Positions 25,531 to 34,428 of a stretch of 64,000 bases of DNA are shown here, piece by piece. The stretch comes from JAMXLJ01 sp036558745 (GTDB lineage Bacteria > Actinomycetota > Acidimicrobiia > IMCC26256 > JAMXLJ01). Positions within the stretch are counted from its first letter, which is position 1. Each line of letters opens with the position of its first letter. A program made the translations under genes and the position numbers. The notes beneath the pieces are model-generated. The model had not been told where the DNA came from. It saw nothing but the letters and a program-made list of their open reading frames with translations, and ran no database searches. The DNA lies in NCBI GenBank assembly GCA_036558745.1, contig DATBEZ010000027.1:36648-100647 (forward strand), read 5' to 3'.

Positions 25531-26373
25531 ATGGGCCTCTTCGACGCGTTCCGCTACGACGGCAAGCGCGCGCTCGTGGTGGGCGGCGCGTCCGGTATGG
25601 GCGCCGCCGTCGCCGAGCTCGTGCAGGACGCCGGTGCCGACGTCACGGTGATGGACTACGCCGACGTCAAGCTGAAGGGCGCCAAGGCGATCAAGGTGAA
25701 CCTCGGCGAGCAGGCGTCCATCGACCAAGCGCTCGAGCAGTGCGACGGCCCGGTGCACGCGCTGTTCAGCTGCGCGGGCGTCGCCGACGGCACGCCGGGC
25801 ATCGAGAAGATCAACTTCATCGGCCACCGCTACATGGTCGACCGCCTGGTCGAACGCGGTTCGCTGTCGAGCGGGAGCGCGATCGGGTTCATCTCGTCGG
25901 CTGCGGGGCTCGGCTGGGAGGCGAACCTCTCGATCCTCAACGAGTATCTCGACACACCCGACTTCGACGCGGCCGTGAAGTGGATCGAGGCCCACCAGGA
26001 CGCCGAGTTCATGATGTCGGGCTACATGTGGAGCAAGCAGGCGATCTGCGCCTACGTCGCGCGCGAGGCGATGAGCTTCCTCAAGCAGGGCATCCGCATC
26101 AACGCGATCTGCCCAGGCCCGACCGACACGCCGCTCGCGCGCGCCAACGCCGACATGTGGCTGGGGTTCGGCTCCGACTACCGCGACGAGGTCGGGGTGA
26201 AGGCGTCGACACCGCTCGAGCAGGCGTACCCGCTCGTGTTCCTGTGCAGCGACGCCTCATCCGTCATCACGGGCCAGACGTTGATCACCGACTCGGGCTA
26301 CTTCCCGTCCGGGGTCACGGGCTCGTTCCCGCCCGCCACACCCGTCGCCACCTTCCTGCTCGGCCGCGCGTAG
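25531..26373 (+). CDS. Short-chain dehydrogenase/reductase
   Basis: 280 residues from ATG. The nucleotide motif is GGASGMGAAVAEL, the strand VHALFSCAGVADG holds the NAG-like element, and the catalytic YMWSK gives the Tyr and Lys pair; FISSAAGLGWE supplies the Ser. GQTLITDSGYFPSG is the usual C-terminal motif. The insert before the active site (SILNEYLDTPDFDAAVKWIE) is typical of the 3-alpha-hydroxysteroid-dehydrogenase-like subgroup, but the substrate is unproven. It follows the TetR gene by 6 nt and converges with the ABC exporter operon. Confidence 0.88.
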   Translation: MGLFDAFRYDGKRALVVGGASGMGAAVAELVQDAGADVTVMDYADVKLKGAKAIKVNLGEQASIDQALEQCDGPVHALFSCAGVADGTPGIEKINFIGHRYMVDRLVERGSLSSGSAIGFISSAAGLGWEANLSILNEYLDTPDFDAAVKWIEAHQDAEFMMSGYMWSKQAICAYVAREAMSFLKQGIRINAICPGPTDTPLARANADMWLGFGSDYRDEVGVKASTPLEQAYPLVFLCSDASSVITGQTLITDSGYFPSGVTGSFPPATPVATFLLGRA

Positions 26374-26387
26374 CCGTCGACAACGCG

Positions 26388-26432
26388 AGATGCGGCACTC
26401 ACCGTCGGAATCCGACGCTGAGTGCCGCATCT
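26388..26432. repeat. 45-bp palindromic repeat, copy 1 (terminator-like)
   Basis: Two 22-bp arms (26388-26409 and 26411-26432) are complementary at 21 of 22 positions around one base. The repeat lies between the convergent SDR gene and the ABC permease gene. The copy at 28360-28404 is nearly identical, including an upstream AACGCGA flank. It could be a bidirectional terminator, a REP-like dispersed element, or both. Confidence 0.75.
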
Positions 26433-26444
26433 TCGCTGGAGGGA

Positions 26445-27308
26445 TCAGCCGATGGCGGAGCGGGTGAAGACGCGGGTCGCGAGCGCGAGCACCGCGACGG
26501 CCGAGACCGCGACGACCGCGAGGCTGAGCATTGCCATGACCGTCGGGTCGCTCATGCCCCAGATGTCGTGCAGCCCGTGGCCGTGCGGGTCGACGAGCCC
26601 GTAGCGCATGAGCGCGAGCGCGTGGGTCAGCGGGAGGAAGCGCGCGAACCACGTGAGCCACCACGGCATCGCCGTGATCGCGAAGAAGCTGCCCGCAAAG
26701 AACCACGGCAGCAAGGCGACCGGTGGCGCGGCGCCGACGTACTCCTCCTGCTTCTCCATGCGGGCGGCGAGGATCTCGGCGAGCCCGTGCATCAGCACGG
26801 CGATGCCGAGGACCGCACCCGTCGCCCACACCCACCCCGAGACGGCCGTATCGAAGGTGGCCCCGCGCGCGACGGACGCGCCCACGAGCGCGACGACTTG
26901 GAGCATGCTCACCGCAACGGCCACCGCGAGGTTCCCGAGCACCATCATCGTGCGCGGGGTCGGCGCGGCGAGCAGGTCGCGCTGTGCACCGCTGTGACGG
27001 TCGACGATGATGCCGATGCCGCCGAGCACGCAGCTGAGCGGCACGAGCAGCGCGATGGTCCCGACGGCGAGGAAGCTCTGGTAGTCGATGCCGGCCGTCG
27101 CCGGGATCGTCTTCGCGAGCGCCGGCGCGATCACGTCCGCGAAGAGGATCGGGGTGAGCAGCGGGACGAGGATCTCGCGCGGTGTGTGCGCGCTCAGCGA
27201 GAACCGTCGTCGTGCGAGGGTGCGGAACGCGGCCGATCGGCTCGGCCGGGTACGGACCGGCGCCCGGGTCCTCGGCGCCCTGATCGTGGGGGTCGTGATG
27301 GTGGTCAA
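26445..27308 (-). CDS. ABC-2 type transporter permease (DrrB-like)
   Basis: 287 residues from TTG at 27306-27308, chosen because GGAG sits 5 nt upstream and just after the ATPase stop codon. About 45 basic residues precede six hydrophobic segments. The block LLAAPTPRTMMVLGNLAV is the EAA-like feature of the ABC-2 drug-export family, and PLTHALALMRYGL is the usual C-terminal block. With the ATPase encoded just upstream it forms an export pump for a drug, lipid or polyketide-like compound. Confidence 0.87.
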   Translation of the reverse strand: MTTITTPTIRAPRTRAPVRTRPSRSAAFRTLARRRFSLSAHTPREILVPLLTPILFADVIAPALAKTIPATAGIDYQSFLAVGTIALLVPLSCVLGGIGIIVDRHSGAQRDLLAAPTPRTMMVLGNLAVAVAVSMLQVVALVGASVARGATFDTAVSGWVWATGAVLGIAVLMHGLAEILAARMEKQEEYVGAAPPVALLPWFFAGSFFAITAMPWWLTWFARFLPLTHALALMRYGLVDPHGHGLHDIWGMSDPTVMAMLSLAVVAVSAVAVLALATRVFTRSAIG

Positions 27309-27322
27309 CGGAGCTCCTTCGG

Positions 27323-28282
27323 TCAGGCGGCGAGACGGCCGCCGGTGAGGTCGAGATAGACGTCGTCGAGCGTCGGCGGGCGTGACGACGAGGCGACGAC
27401 GCGGAAGTCCGACACGTCGAGCGCGTCGAACACGTCGCGAGTGGTGACGCCGCGCAGCGGCAGCGTGAGTGTGTTGCCGATCGCAAACGCGTGGTCGTTG
27501 GTGAGGCTGCGCTCGCGCAGGAACGCGAGCAGCAGGCTTGCAGGCGCGTCGACGGTCAGCTCGACGATCTCGTCGCCCAGCGCGGTCAGGAGCGACCGGG
27601 GACGGTCCAGCGCGACGATCGCGCCGTCGTGCATGATCGCGACGCGGTCGCAGAGGCGCTCGGCCTCGTCGAGGTAGTGCGTCGTGAGGACGATGGTCAT
27701 GTCGACCGTCGTGCGCAGCCCCGCGATGACGTCGAGGAGCTCGTGGCGGATGCGCGGGTCGAGCCCGACGGTCGGCTCGTCGAGGAACAGGACCGACGGC
27801 TCCGACAGCAGCGACCGGGCGAGCTCGAGCCGGCGCCGCTGGCCCCCGCTGTAGGTCGCGACCTCCCGGTCGACGAGATCGGCGAGCCCGAAACGCGACA
27901 CGACGTCGTCGACGCGTGCCGCGATCCGATCCGGCGCCAGACCCCACAGCCGGGCGTGGAGCTGAAGGTTGCGCCGGCCGGTCAGCGACCGGTCGACCAC
28001 GGCGTCCTGGAACACCACTGCGCTCGCGGCCCGGGCCCCGATCGGGTCGCCGACCACGTCGCACCCGCCGACCTGCGCACGGCCGGCCGTGGGCGTGACC
28101 GTCGTGGTGAGCATGCCGATCGTCGTCGACTTGCCGGCCCCGTTCGGTCCGAGCAGACCGAACACCTCACCGCGCGCGACGTCGAAGCTGATGCCCTTCA
28201 CGGCTTCGACGCCGCCGCGGTACGTCTTGCGCAGCTCGGCGACCTCGATCGCGCTCGCGGCGCCGTTGCGGCCCGGATCCAT
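27323..28282 (-). CDS. ABC transporter ATP-binding protein (DrrA-like)
   Basis: 319 residues from ATG at 28280-28282, with a GAGGAG site about 8 nt upstream. Walker A is GPNGAGKST, the signature YSGGQRRRLELA, Walker B LFLDEPTVGLDP, and the switch His lies in LTTHYLDEAERL. The C-terminal extension (about 230-319) matches the daunorubicin-resistance DrrA family. It is co-transcribed with the permease 14 nt downstream. The operon is bracketed by two almost identical 45-bp palindromes. Confidence 0.92.
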   Translation of the reverse strand: MDPGRNGAASAIEVAELRKTYRGGVEAVKGISFDVARGEVFGLLGPNGAGKSTTIGMLTTTVTPTAGRAQVGGCDVVGDPIGARAASAVVFQDAVVDRSLTGRRNLQLHARLWGLAPDRIAARVDDVVSRFGLADLVDREVATYSGGQRRRLELARSLLSEPSVLFLDEPTVGLDPRIRHELLDVIAGLRTTVDMTIVLTTHYLDEAERLCDRVAIMHDGAIVALDRPRSLLTALGDEIVELTVDAPASLLLAFLRERSLTNDHAFAIGNTLTLPLRGVTTRDVFDALDVSDFRVVASSSRPPTLDDVYLDLTGGRLAA

Positions 28283-28359
28283 TCGTTCGTCTCCTCGCTC
28301 GTCGTGTGCTTCGACGGCAAGGACGATGCGAACGGGCCGTTTGTGACACCCGAACGCGA

Positions 28360-28404
28360 AGATGCGGCACCCACCGTCGGATTCCGACGGTGAGTGCCGC
28401 ATCT
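28360..28404. repeat. 45-bp palindromic repeat, copy 2 (terminator-like)
   Basis: Arms 28360-28381 and 28383-28404 are complementary at 21 of 22 positions. Copy 1 at 26388-26432 is nearly identical in sequence and shares an AACGCGA flank. This copy lies 12 nt past the stop codon of the secreted hydrolase gene and about 80 nt before the ABC ATPase start, so it can end transcription of the former. Both copies bracket the exporter operon. Confidence 0.75.
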
Positions 28405-28415
28405 CGCAACTGGAG

Positions 28416-29915
28416 TTAGCGCAGAACGTCGGAACGGGCGCCGACGACCGCGAGGTTGAACGCGTCGACGGGGCGCAGGAAGCCGGCCCTGGCCGAGTCG
28501 ATCGTCGCGAGGATCCACGCGAACGCGAACCCGCCGTGGTTGCGGTACCGCGCCGTGAGCTGCTGGTTCGTGAACGGCACCGTGGTGCCGAAGATGTTGC
28601 AGAACTGGGTCCCGCCGGTCTGGCCGAGACCGCTCAGCTTCGCCACCGGCGCGTCGACGGCCGGCGTCCGGATGCCGCCCCGCACGATGCCGTCGGGCCC
28701 GACCACGAGCTGCGGCGGTGTCGTGTTCGTGGTCTCCATGCGCGGCGACGCGGGCGGGTGCACGCCGCTCGCGATCCAGCGGTTCACCGCCGCGATGGCG
28801 GCGCGCAGCACGAACGTCTGCGGCCCGCTGTTGATCGGCAACCCGCACGTGAACCCGGTCGTGGGCGTGTTCGTCGGATGCTGCATCGACGCGAACCACG
28901 CGGCGACCGACTGCAGATCGCCCATGTCGGTCGCACCGGTTTGCAGTCCGTAGAGGTCGAAGTGCGCGGTTCCGGTGACCTCCCACGTCGCGATGCGGCG
29001 CGTGTCGGGCTGGCGTGCCGCGAGGAAGCCGAGCTCGATCAGGTCGGTCTCGGTCTCGAACTGGAGCACGGGAACGCGGAGGTCGGTGCGGATGAACGTC
29101 GGCGTCGGCGTCCCTACCGTGGCCAGCGGTGCCTGCGACAACGGCGCGCCGGACGCGCCGCGGCTGTGCACGAGGAAGCCGTCGTAGACGTGCGCACGCG
29201 GGTGTACCGCGTCGATGTAGGTCACGAGACGCCCGGCCGACTGCGACTCGCCCACGCCGATCAGCCGCTTCAGATGGAAGCCACCGAGCACCTTCGCCGT
29301 GTTACGGACCGCCTCGCCCGCCTGCGAGAACATGTCGTACGAGTAGCTGTCACCCGGATGGGTCAACGACGCGTACCGCACGGGGTCGCCGAACGCGGGA
29401 CTGGCGTTCGCGGGGTTCTTGAGCGCGTTCAACCCGACCGCCTGGGCGGAGACGCCCACCCAGGCGTAGCCGGCGCGGATCAGCTCGTCGTGCATGTGGA
29501 TCCAGTCGGGACTGGCGTCGACACCGCCGGTCACGTTCAGCCACTCGACGACGACCGTGCCGTTGAAATCCCGTCGCCTGATCGGCCGGTCCACGACGAT
29601 CCGCGTCTTGTACGTCGCGTGCGACGACGGCACGACCGACCACCGGCCGTCGCTCGTGAGCGGCGCGCTCGGCGCGTACGCCGTGGCCGTCCCGCCGACG
29701 AAGAACTCCTGCTGCGTGTAGCCCACGCTCGCGAGCGGGAACGTGGTGTGCGCGAACACGATCGGCACCCCGTTGCCGCCCGTCACCGGGCCGCTCACCA
29801 TGGGCGAGGCCGAACCGGCCCGCGAGCTCGGATCGGCGCCGGCGACCGCGGTCCATCCCGCGACCAGCATGAGCACGCACACGACACTGCACACCACGCG
29901 TCGGACCACGACCAT
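28416..29915 (-). CDS. Secreted alpha/beta-hydrolase-domain protein
   Basis: 499 residues from ATG at 29913-29915; a GTG two codons later has better spacing from the GGAGGGGG sequence. A Sec signal peptide (RRVVCSVVCVLMLVAGWTAVAGADP) suggests export. The core shows VVVEWLNVTGG, YAWVGVSAQAVG and the nucleophile-elbow-like GVGESQSAGR, with TAHFDLYG later, matching the large secreted alpha/beta hydrolase domain family (PF20091-like) of actinomycetes. Substrate unknown. A terminator-like palindrome follows the stop codon. It is divergent from the crotonase gene. Confidence 0.75.
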   Translation of the reverse strand: MVVVRRVVCSVVCVLMLVAGWTAVAGADPSSRAGSASPMVSGPVTGGNGVPIVFAHTTFPLASVGYTQQEFFVGGTATAYAPSAPLTSDGRWSVVPSSHATYKTRIVVDRPIRRRDFNGTVVVEWLNVTGGVDASPDWIHMHDELIRAGYAWVGVSAQAVGLNALKNPANASPAFGDPVRYASLTHPGDSYSYDMFSQAGEAVRNTAKVLGGFHLKRLIGVGESQSAGRLVTYIDAVHPRAHVYDGFLVHSRGASGAPLSQAPLATVGTPTPTFIRTDLRVPVLQFETETDLIELGFLAARQPDTRRIATWEVTGTAHFDLYGLQTGATDMGDLQSVAAWFASMQHPTNTPTTGFTCGLPINSGPQTFVLRAAIAAVNRWIASGVHPPASPRMETTNTTPPQLVVGPDGIVRGGIRTPAVDAPVAKLSGLGQTGGTQFCNIFGTTVPFTNQQLTARYRNHGGFAFAWILATIDSARAGFLRPVDAFNLAVVGARSDVLR

Positions 29916-29980
29916 CCCCCTCCGATCGGTGCCGATGTGCACGTCGTCGCATGGTCGTGCGCGAATGGTTCGTCAGGTCA

Positions 29981-30004
29981 TGGCATGACTGGCATTCCAT
30001 GCCA
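29981..30004. promoter_or_regulatory. TGGCATG dyad in divergent promoter region
   Basis: TGGCATG at 29981-29987 and CATGCCA at 29998-30004 form perfect 7-bp arms 10 nt apart, and a third TGGCAT lies between them. The site is in the 210-nt gap between the secreted hydrolase and crotonase genes, so it may be an operator acting on both. The rest of this gap shows only a weak further element at 30083-30100. Confidence 0.45.
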
Positions 30005-30125
30005 ACGACGGCATCGTGCGACGCTACGTTCGGACCGATCCGCTGTCAACCACGCCGTCCTGGCCCGGCAAGCAAAGCTGACACCCGTGTTAGTTTCGGT
30101 CCCCCAGACACTTCGAGGGGGCACC

Positions 30126-30959
30126 GTGGCCGGCGAGTTCGAGACCCTGCTGTACGAGGAGCGCGACGGCGTCGCCATCGTGACGCTGAACCGCCCCGAC
30201 GTCCACAACGCGTTCAACAGCGTGATGCAGCAGGAGCTCAAGGCGGTCTGGCGATCGCTGCGCGAGAACGACGACGTGCGCGTGGTCGTGCTGACCGGTG
30301 CGGGCGAGAAGGCCTTCTGCACGGGCATCGACCGCGACGAGGCGATGGGCGGCTACATCGACCCGGAGCGTCGCGACAGCGCACCGTTCTCGGGCCGCGT
30401 GTCGACGCCGTTCATGTTCAACGACCCTGGCGGCAACATCAACCCGAAGCAGAACGACATGTGGAAGCCGGTCATCGCCGCGGTGAACGGCATGGCGTGC
30501 GGCGGCGCGTTCTACATGCTCGGCGAGGTCGACATCATCATCGCGGCCGAGCACGCGACCTTCTTCGACCCGCACGTGAGCTACGGCATGGTCGCCGGGT
30601 TCGAGTCGATGCACATCCTCCAGAAGCTCCCGCTCGGCGAGGTGCTGCGCGTCGCGCTGCTCGGCGCGAACGAACGGATGTCGGCCGAGCGGGCCTGCCA
30701 GGTCGGGCTCGTGTCCGAGGTCGTCCCCGCGGGTGACCTGCTCGAGCGCGCGCTCTGGGTTGCCGACGCGATCGCGTCGGCACCGGTGCTCGCGATCCAG
30801 GGCACGGTCCGAGCGGTGTGGATGGCCAACGAGCTGTCGCGCCAGCAGGCCCTCAACCAGGTGTCGATGCTGGTCTCGCTGGGCACGGCGCACGACAACA
30901 TCGCGAGCGGACAGAAGGCGTTCGCGTCCGGGCAACGCCGGGAGTACCGCGTCCGCTGA
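30126..30959 (+). CDS. Crotonase-family protein lacking the catalytic glutamates
   Basis: 277 residues from GTG, with a GAGGGGG site a few nt upstream. Crotonase fold: NRPDVHNAFNSVMQQEL, EKAFCTGIDRDEAMGG for the oxyanion loop, NGMACGGAFYMLGEVDIII. Aligned to classical enoyl-CoA hydratase, the two catalytic glutamates are replaced by Tyr (GGAFY) and His (FDPHVSYG). The protein may therefore be an isomerase, a thioesterase or a hydrolase rather than a hydratase. The insert around FNDPGGNINPKQNDMW is also unusual. Confidence 0.82.
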   Translation: MAGEFETLLYEERDGVAIVTLNRPDVHNAFNSVMQQELKAVWRSLRENDDVRVVVLTGAGEKAFCTGIDRDEAMGGYIDPERRDSAPFSGRVSTPFMFNDPGGNINPKQNDMWKPVIAAVNGMACGGAFYMLGEVDIIIAAEHATFFDPHVSYGMVAGFESMHILQKLPLGEVLRVALLGANERMSAERACQVGLVSEVVPAGDLLERALWVADAIASAPVLAIQGTVRAVWMANELSRQQALNQVSMLVSLGTAHDNIASGQKAFASGQRREYRVR

Positions 30960-30985
30960 CGCGACGCCGGCCGTCGAGCCTCCGG

Positions 30986-32059
30986 CTACGCCAGCCGTTC
31001 TTCGATCAGTCCGACGCTATCGAGGTGTGCGCACGCGGCGGTCGCCCGCTTCGTCGCGCCGAGACCGATGCTGATCGGCTGCCACTTCGAGCCCATGCCC
31101 GCCGTGGACGTCGCCGCGACCCACGAGTAGACGGCGTGCAGCCGGTACTGGTCCCAGGCCTCGCCGGGATCGAGCGCGACGCCCTCCACCGCCACCAGCT
31201 CGCAGTAGCGCTCGACCAGGTCGCGCTCGATCGTCTCGCGAACCGATGCGGGCACGGAGTTGCACAGCACGTACGCGACGTCGCGCATGCCCGGAGCACG
31301 GCACACGACCGCCCAATCGAGGAAGCCGGTGCGCCCGCCGACGCCGCCCGTATCGTCGCGGACGTCGACGAAGAGGTTCCCCAGGTGCGAGTCGCCGTGC
31401 ACGAGCGTGCCTGCGCCCTCCTGCCAGAGCTCAACGATGTCGGGGGCGTGCGCGAGGTAGGTCTCGGTGATGCGGTGGAACGACTCGTCCAGCTGGTCGC
31501 CGATCGCGTCGACGGCGCGCGTGATGAACGTCCGGCCGCCTCCCCCACCACGCATCCCGCGCTCGGCGAGCCACGCGAGGTCGCCGTCGGACTCGAAGCG
31601 GTCGGACTCCCAGAACGGCGCGTGGAGCGCGGCGAGCTGCTCGACGATGTCACGCGCCCGCATCGCGACGTCGGCGTCGTCGGGGCTGGGGAACCGGCAG
31701 CCGCTCGCCACGAGGTCCTCGAGCACCATGACGTAGCCGCGGCCGTCGGTCTCCGCGAACCACACGCCCGGGACGCGCACGCGGACCTCGCGCGCGAGGT
31801 CGCGGTAGAAGCGGGCTTCGGCGACACCCATGCCGGTCTGGTCCACGAGCGTTCGCTGCCGCTCGTCGAACGGCGGCAGCTTCACGAACACGGTCGGAGG
31901 CAGCTCCGGGTCACCGCGCAGCGCCACCCGGGCCCGGCCCGTCGTTCCCGAGCTGCGGTCGAGCACCGTCGCCTCGGTGACGTCGAGACCGAGCGCCTGG
32001 GTGAACCAGGGCGCATCCAGCTCGTCGACCTCGACGGGCAGCTTCACGTGGTCGTTCAC
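30986..32059 (-). CDS. APH-family phosphotransferase
   Basis: 357 residues from GTG at 32057-32059; a GTG at 32047 is an alternative. Kinase features: SSGTTGRARVAL as the nucleotide loop, FVKLPPF with the ATP-binding Lys, VMVLEDL as hinge, HGDSHLGNLFVD as catalytic loop and FLDWAVVCRAPGMRDVAY with the metal Asp. It belongs to the kinase-like group common in actinobacterial lipid clusters. It is divergent from the first P450 gene (56-nt gap) and converges with the crotonase gene. Confidence 0.82.
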   Translation of the reverse strand: MNDHVKLPVEVDELDAPWFTQALGLDVTEATVLDRSSGTTGRARVALRGDPELPPTVFVKLPPFDERQRTLVDQTGMGVAEARFYRDLAREVRVRVPGVWFAETDGRGYVMVLEDLVASGCRFPSPDDADVAMRARDIVEQLAALHAPFWESDRFESDGDLAWLAERGMRGGGGGRTFITRAVDAIGDQLDESFHRITETYLAHAPDIVELWQEGAGTLVHGDSHLGNLFVDVRDDTGGVGGRTGFLDWAVVCRAPGMRDVAYVLCNSVPASVRETIERDLVERYCELVAVEGVALDPGEAWDQYRLHAVYSWVAATSTAGMGSKWQPISIGLGATKRATAACAHLDSVGLIEERLA

Positions 32060-32115
32060 GTCGGGTACTTTCGCAAACCGGGCGTGCGGGTGCGACAGAG
32101 CGGGGAGGGCAGGTC

Positions 32116-33321
32116 GTGACCACGACGAACGAGCGGGACCTCTACTACGACCCGTACGACTTCGAGATCGACGTCGACCCATATCCGGTCTGGGGTCGGA
32201 TGCGCGACGAGGCGCCCCTCTACTACAACGAGAAGTACGACTTCTTCGCGTTGAGTCGCTTCGACGACGTCGAGCGCGGCCTCGTCGACTGGGAGACGTA
32301 CCGCTCGGGCAAGGGCTCGGTCCTCGAGCTGATCCGCGCCAACATGGAGATCCCGCCGGGCATCATCCTCTGGGAGGACCCGCCCGTCCACGACGTGCAC
32401 CGCGGGATCCTCTCGCGGGTCTTCACGCCGAAGCACATGCTCGCGATCGAGTCCCAGGTGCGCGAGTTCTGTGCGAGGACGCTCGACCCGCTCGTCGGCT
32501 CCGGTGGCTTCGACTTCGTCACCGATCTCGGCGCGCCGATGCCGATGCGCGTGATCGGGATGCTGCTCGGCATCCCGGAGAGCGAGCAGCAGGCGATCCG
32601 CGACCGCCTCGACGAAGGGCTGAAGCTCGACGAGAACGGCGTGCCCAAGCCGCTGCCGCCGGTCGACGCCGAGTCGGTCGGGGCGATGTTCGCGGGATAC
32701 ATCGACTGGCGGATGGAGCATCCGTCCGACGACCTGATGACCCAGCTGCTCGCCGCGGAATTCGAGGACGAGACCGGGCGACATCGCAAGCTGACGCGCG
32801 AAGAGGTCCTCACGTACGTGAACCTGCTCGCGGGCGCGGGCAACGAGACGACCACGCGACTCATCGGCTGGACCGGCAAGCTCCTCGCCGAGCACCCCGA
32901 CCAACGGCGAGCGATCGCAGCCGACCGGTCGCTCGTCGCCAACGCGATCGAGGAGATACTCCGCTACGAGGCGCCGTCTCCGGTGCAGGCCCGCTCCGTC
33001 GCCCGCGACGTCGAGCAGTACGGCGAGGTCGTGCGCGAGGGCAGCGTCATGCTGTTGCTCAACGGGGCCGCGAACCGCGACGACCGCCGCTTCGCCGACG
33101 GCGAGCGCTTCGACATCCACCGCGAGATCACGCATCACCTCAGCTTCGGCTACGGCCTGCACTTCTGCCTCGGGGCCGCGCTGGCGCGACTCGAGGGCCG
33201 TGTCGCGCTCGACGAGGTGCTCCAGCGCTTCCCCGACTGGGAGGTGGACTGGGACCACGCGGTCCAGGCCCGCACCTCCACCGTCCGCGGCTGGGAGCAC
33301 CTCCCCGTCGTGACGTCGTGA
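32116..33321 (+). CDS. Cytochrome P450 (copy 1)
   Basis: 401 residues from GTG. The I-helix oxygen-binding motif is AGAGNETT, the ExxR motif is EEILR and the heme loop is FGYGLHFCLG with Cys351 as ligand. No membrane anchor is seen, so it is a soluble bacterial P450. The N-terminus (YYDPYDFEIDVDPYPVWGR) and most of the chain closely match the second P450 at 42094. No ferredoxin or ferredoxin reductase is encoded nearby, so electrons must come from elsewhere. Two F420-type LLM genes follow directly. Confidence 0.95.
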   Translation: MTTTNERDLYYDPYDFEIDVDPYPVWGRMRDEAPLYYNEKYDFFALSRFDDVERGLVDWETYRSGKGSVLELIRANMEIPPGIILWEDPPVHDVHRGILSRVFTPKHMLAIESQVREFCARTLDPLVGSGGFDFVTDLGAPMPMRVIGMLLGIPESEQQAIRDRLDEGLKLDENGVPKPLPPVDAESVGAMFAGYIDWRMEHPSDDLMTQLLAAEFEDETGRHRKLTREEVLTYVNLLAGAGNETTTRLIGWTGKLLAEHPDQRRAIAADRSLVANAIEEILRYEAPSPVQARSVARDVEQYGEVVREGSVMLLLNGAANRDDRRFADGERFDIHREITHHLSFGYGLHFCLGAALARLEGRVALDEVLQRFPDWEVDWDHAVQARTSTVRGWEHLPVVTS

Positions 33322-33325
33322 CGGC

Positions 33326-34414
33326 GTGAGCACGATGGGCGAGCAGCTGAACGAGATCGGCTTCTACGTCCTCGCCGGCGCGCCGAAGTCGCCGGCGGAC
33401 CTGATCGACGAGGTCGCGGCCGCCGAGTCGCTCGCGCTGGGCAGCGCGTTCATCTCCGAGCGGTTCAACATCAAGGAGGCGGCGACGCTGTCGGGCGCGG
33501 TCGGTGCGGTGTCGCGGACGCTGGGGATCGCGACCGCGGCCACGAACCACAACACGCGCCATCCGATGGTCACCGCGTCCTACGCGACCACGATGCACCG
33601 GTTGACGAACGGCCGGTTCACGCTCGGGCTCGGCCGCGGCATCGCGCCGCTGTTCGACGCGTACGGCATCCCCCGCATCACGACCGCGCAGCTCGAGGAC
33701 TTCGTCGGCATCCTCCGCCGCCTGTTCCGCGGCGAGGTCGTGATGGGCCACGACGGCCCTGCCGGTTCCTACCCGGTGCTGCACCTCGACGCGTCGTTCG
33801 ACGAGGACATCCCGATCGGGTTCGTCGCCTTCGGTCCGAACTCCCTCGCGTTCGCGGGTCGGGCCGTCGACATGGTCGTGCTGCACACCTTCTTCACCGA
33901 CGAGACGACAGAGCGCTGCGTGCGCACCATCAGGGACGCCGCTGAAGGCAGCGGACGCGACCCGGCGTCGGTGCGGATCTGGTCGTGCTACGCCACGGTG
34001 CACGACGGTCTGCCCGAGGCGGTGCGATTGAAGAAGACCGTTGGCCGGCTCGCGACCTACCTCCAGGGTTACGGCGACCTGCTCGTCGACACCAACGGCT
34101 GGGATCCCGACGTCCTGGCGCGCTTTCGCGCTGATCCCGTCGTCGCGTCGTTTCCCGGCGCGATCGACGCCAAGGCCGACACGGAGACGCTCGAGCACAT
34201 CGCGACGCTCGTACCCGACGAGTGGCTCGAGCCCGCGGCGACCGGCTCGCCCGAGCGCTGCGCGCAGCGCGTGCTGCGCCAGTTCGACCTCGGCGTCGAC
34301 GGCGTCATCATGCACGGCGCGACGCCCGACGAGCTCGCGCCGGTCGTCGCCGCCTACCGGGCGATCCGGCCGGGAGAGCGCTTCGAGAAGCTCGACCCGA
34401 ACCCCGGTCGCTGA
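33326..34414 (+). CDS. LLM-class F420-dependent oxidoreductase (TIGR03857-like)
   Basis: 362 residues from GTG, 5 nt after the P450 stop codon. The start NEIGFYVLAGAPKSPADLI and the blocks FISERFNIKEAATLSGAVGA, TNHNTRHPMVTASYA and GRFTLGLGRG fit the luciferase-like F420 family, close to the TIGR03857 group found in actinobacterial lipid clusters. The C-terminal ATGSPERCAQRVLRQFDLGVDG is the usual cofactor-side segment. Co-transcription with the P450 suggests sequential oxidation of the same molecule. Confidence 0.88.
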   Translation: MSTMGEQLNEIGFYVLAGAPKSPADLIDEVAAAESLALGSAFISERFNIKEAATLSGAVGAVSRTLGIATAATNHNTRHPMVTASYATTMHRLTNGRFTLGLGRGIAPLFDAYGIPRITTAQLEDFVGILRRLFRGEVVMGHDGPAGSYPVLHLDASFDEDIPIGFVAFGPNSLAFAGRAVDMVVLHTFFTDETTERCVRTIRDAAEGSGRDPASVRIWSCYATVHDGLPEAVRLKKTVGRLATYLQGYGDLLVDTNGWDPDVLARFRADPVVASFPGAIDAKADTETLEHIATLVPDEWLEPAATGSPERCAQRVLRQFDLGVDGVIMHGATPDELAPVVAAYRAIRPGERFEKLDPNPGR

Positions 34415-34428
34415 GGGTTCACGCAGCC

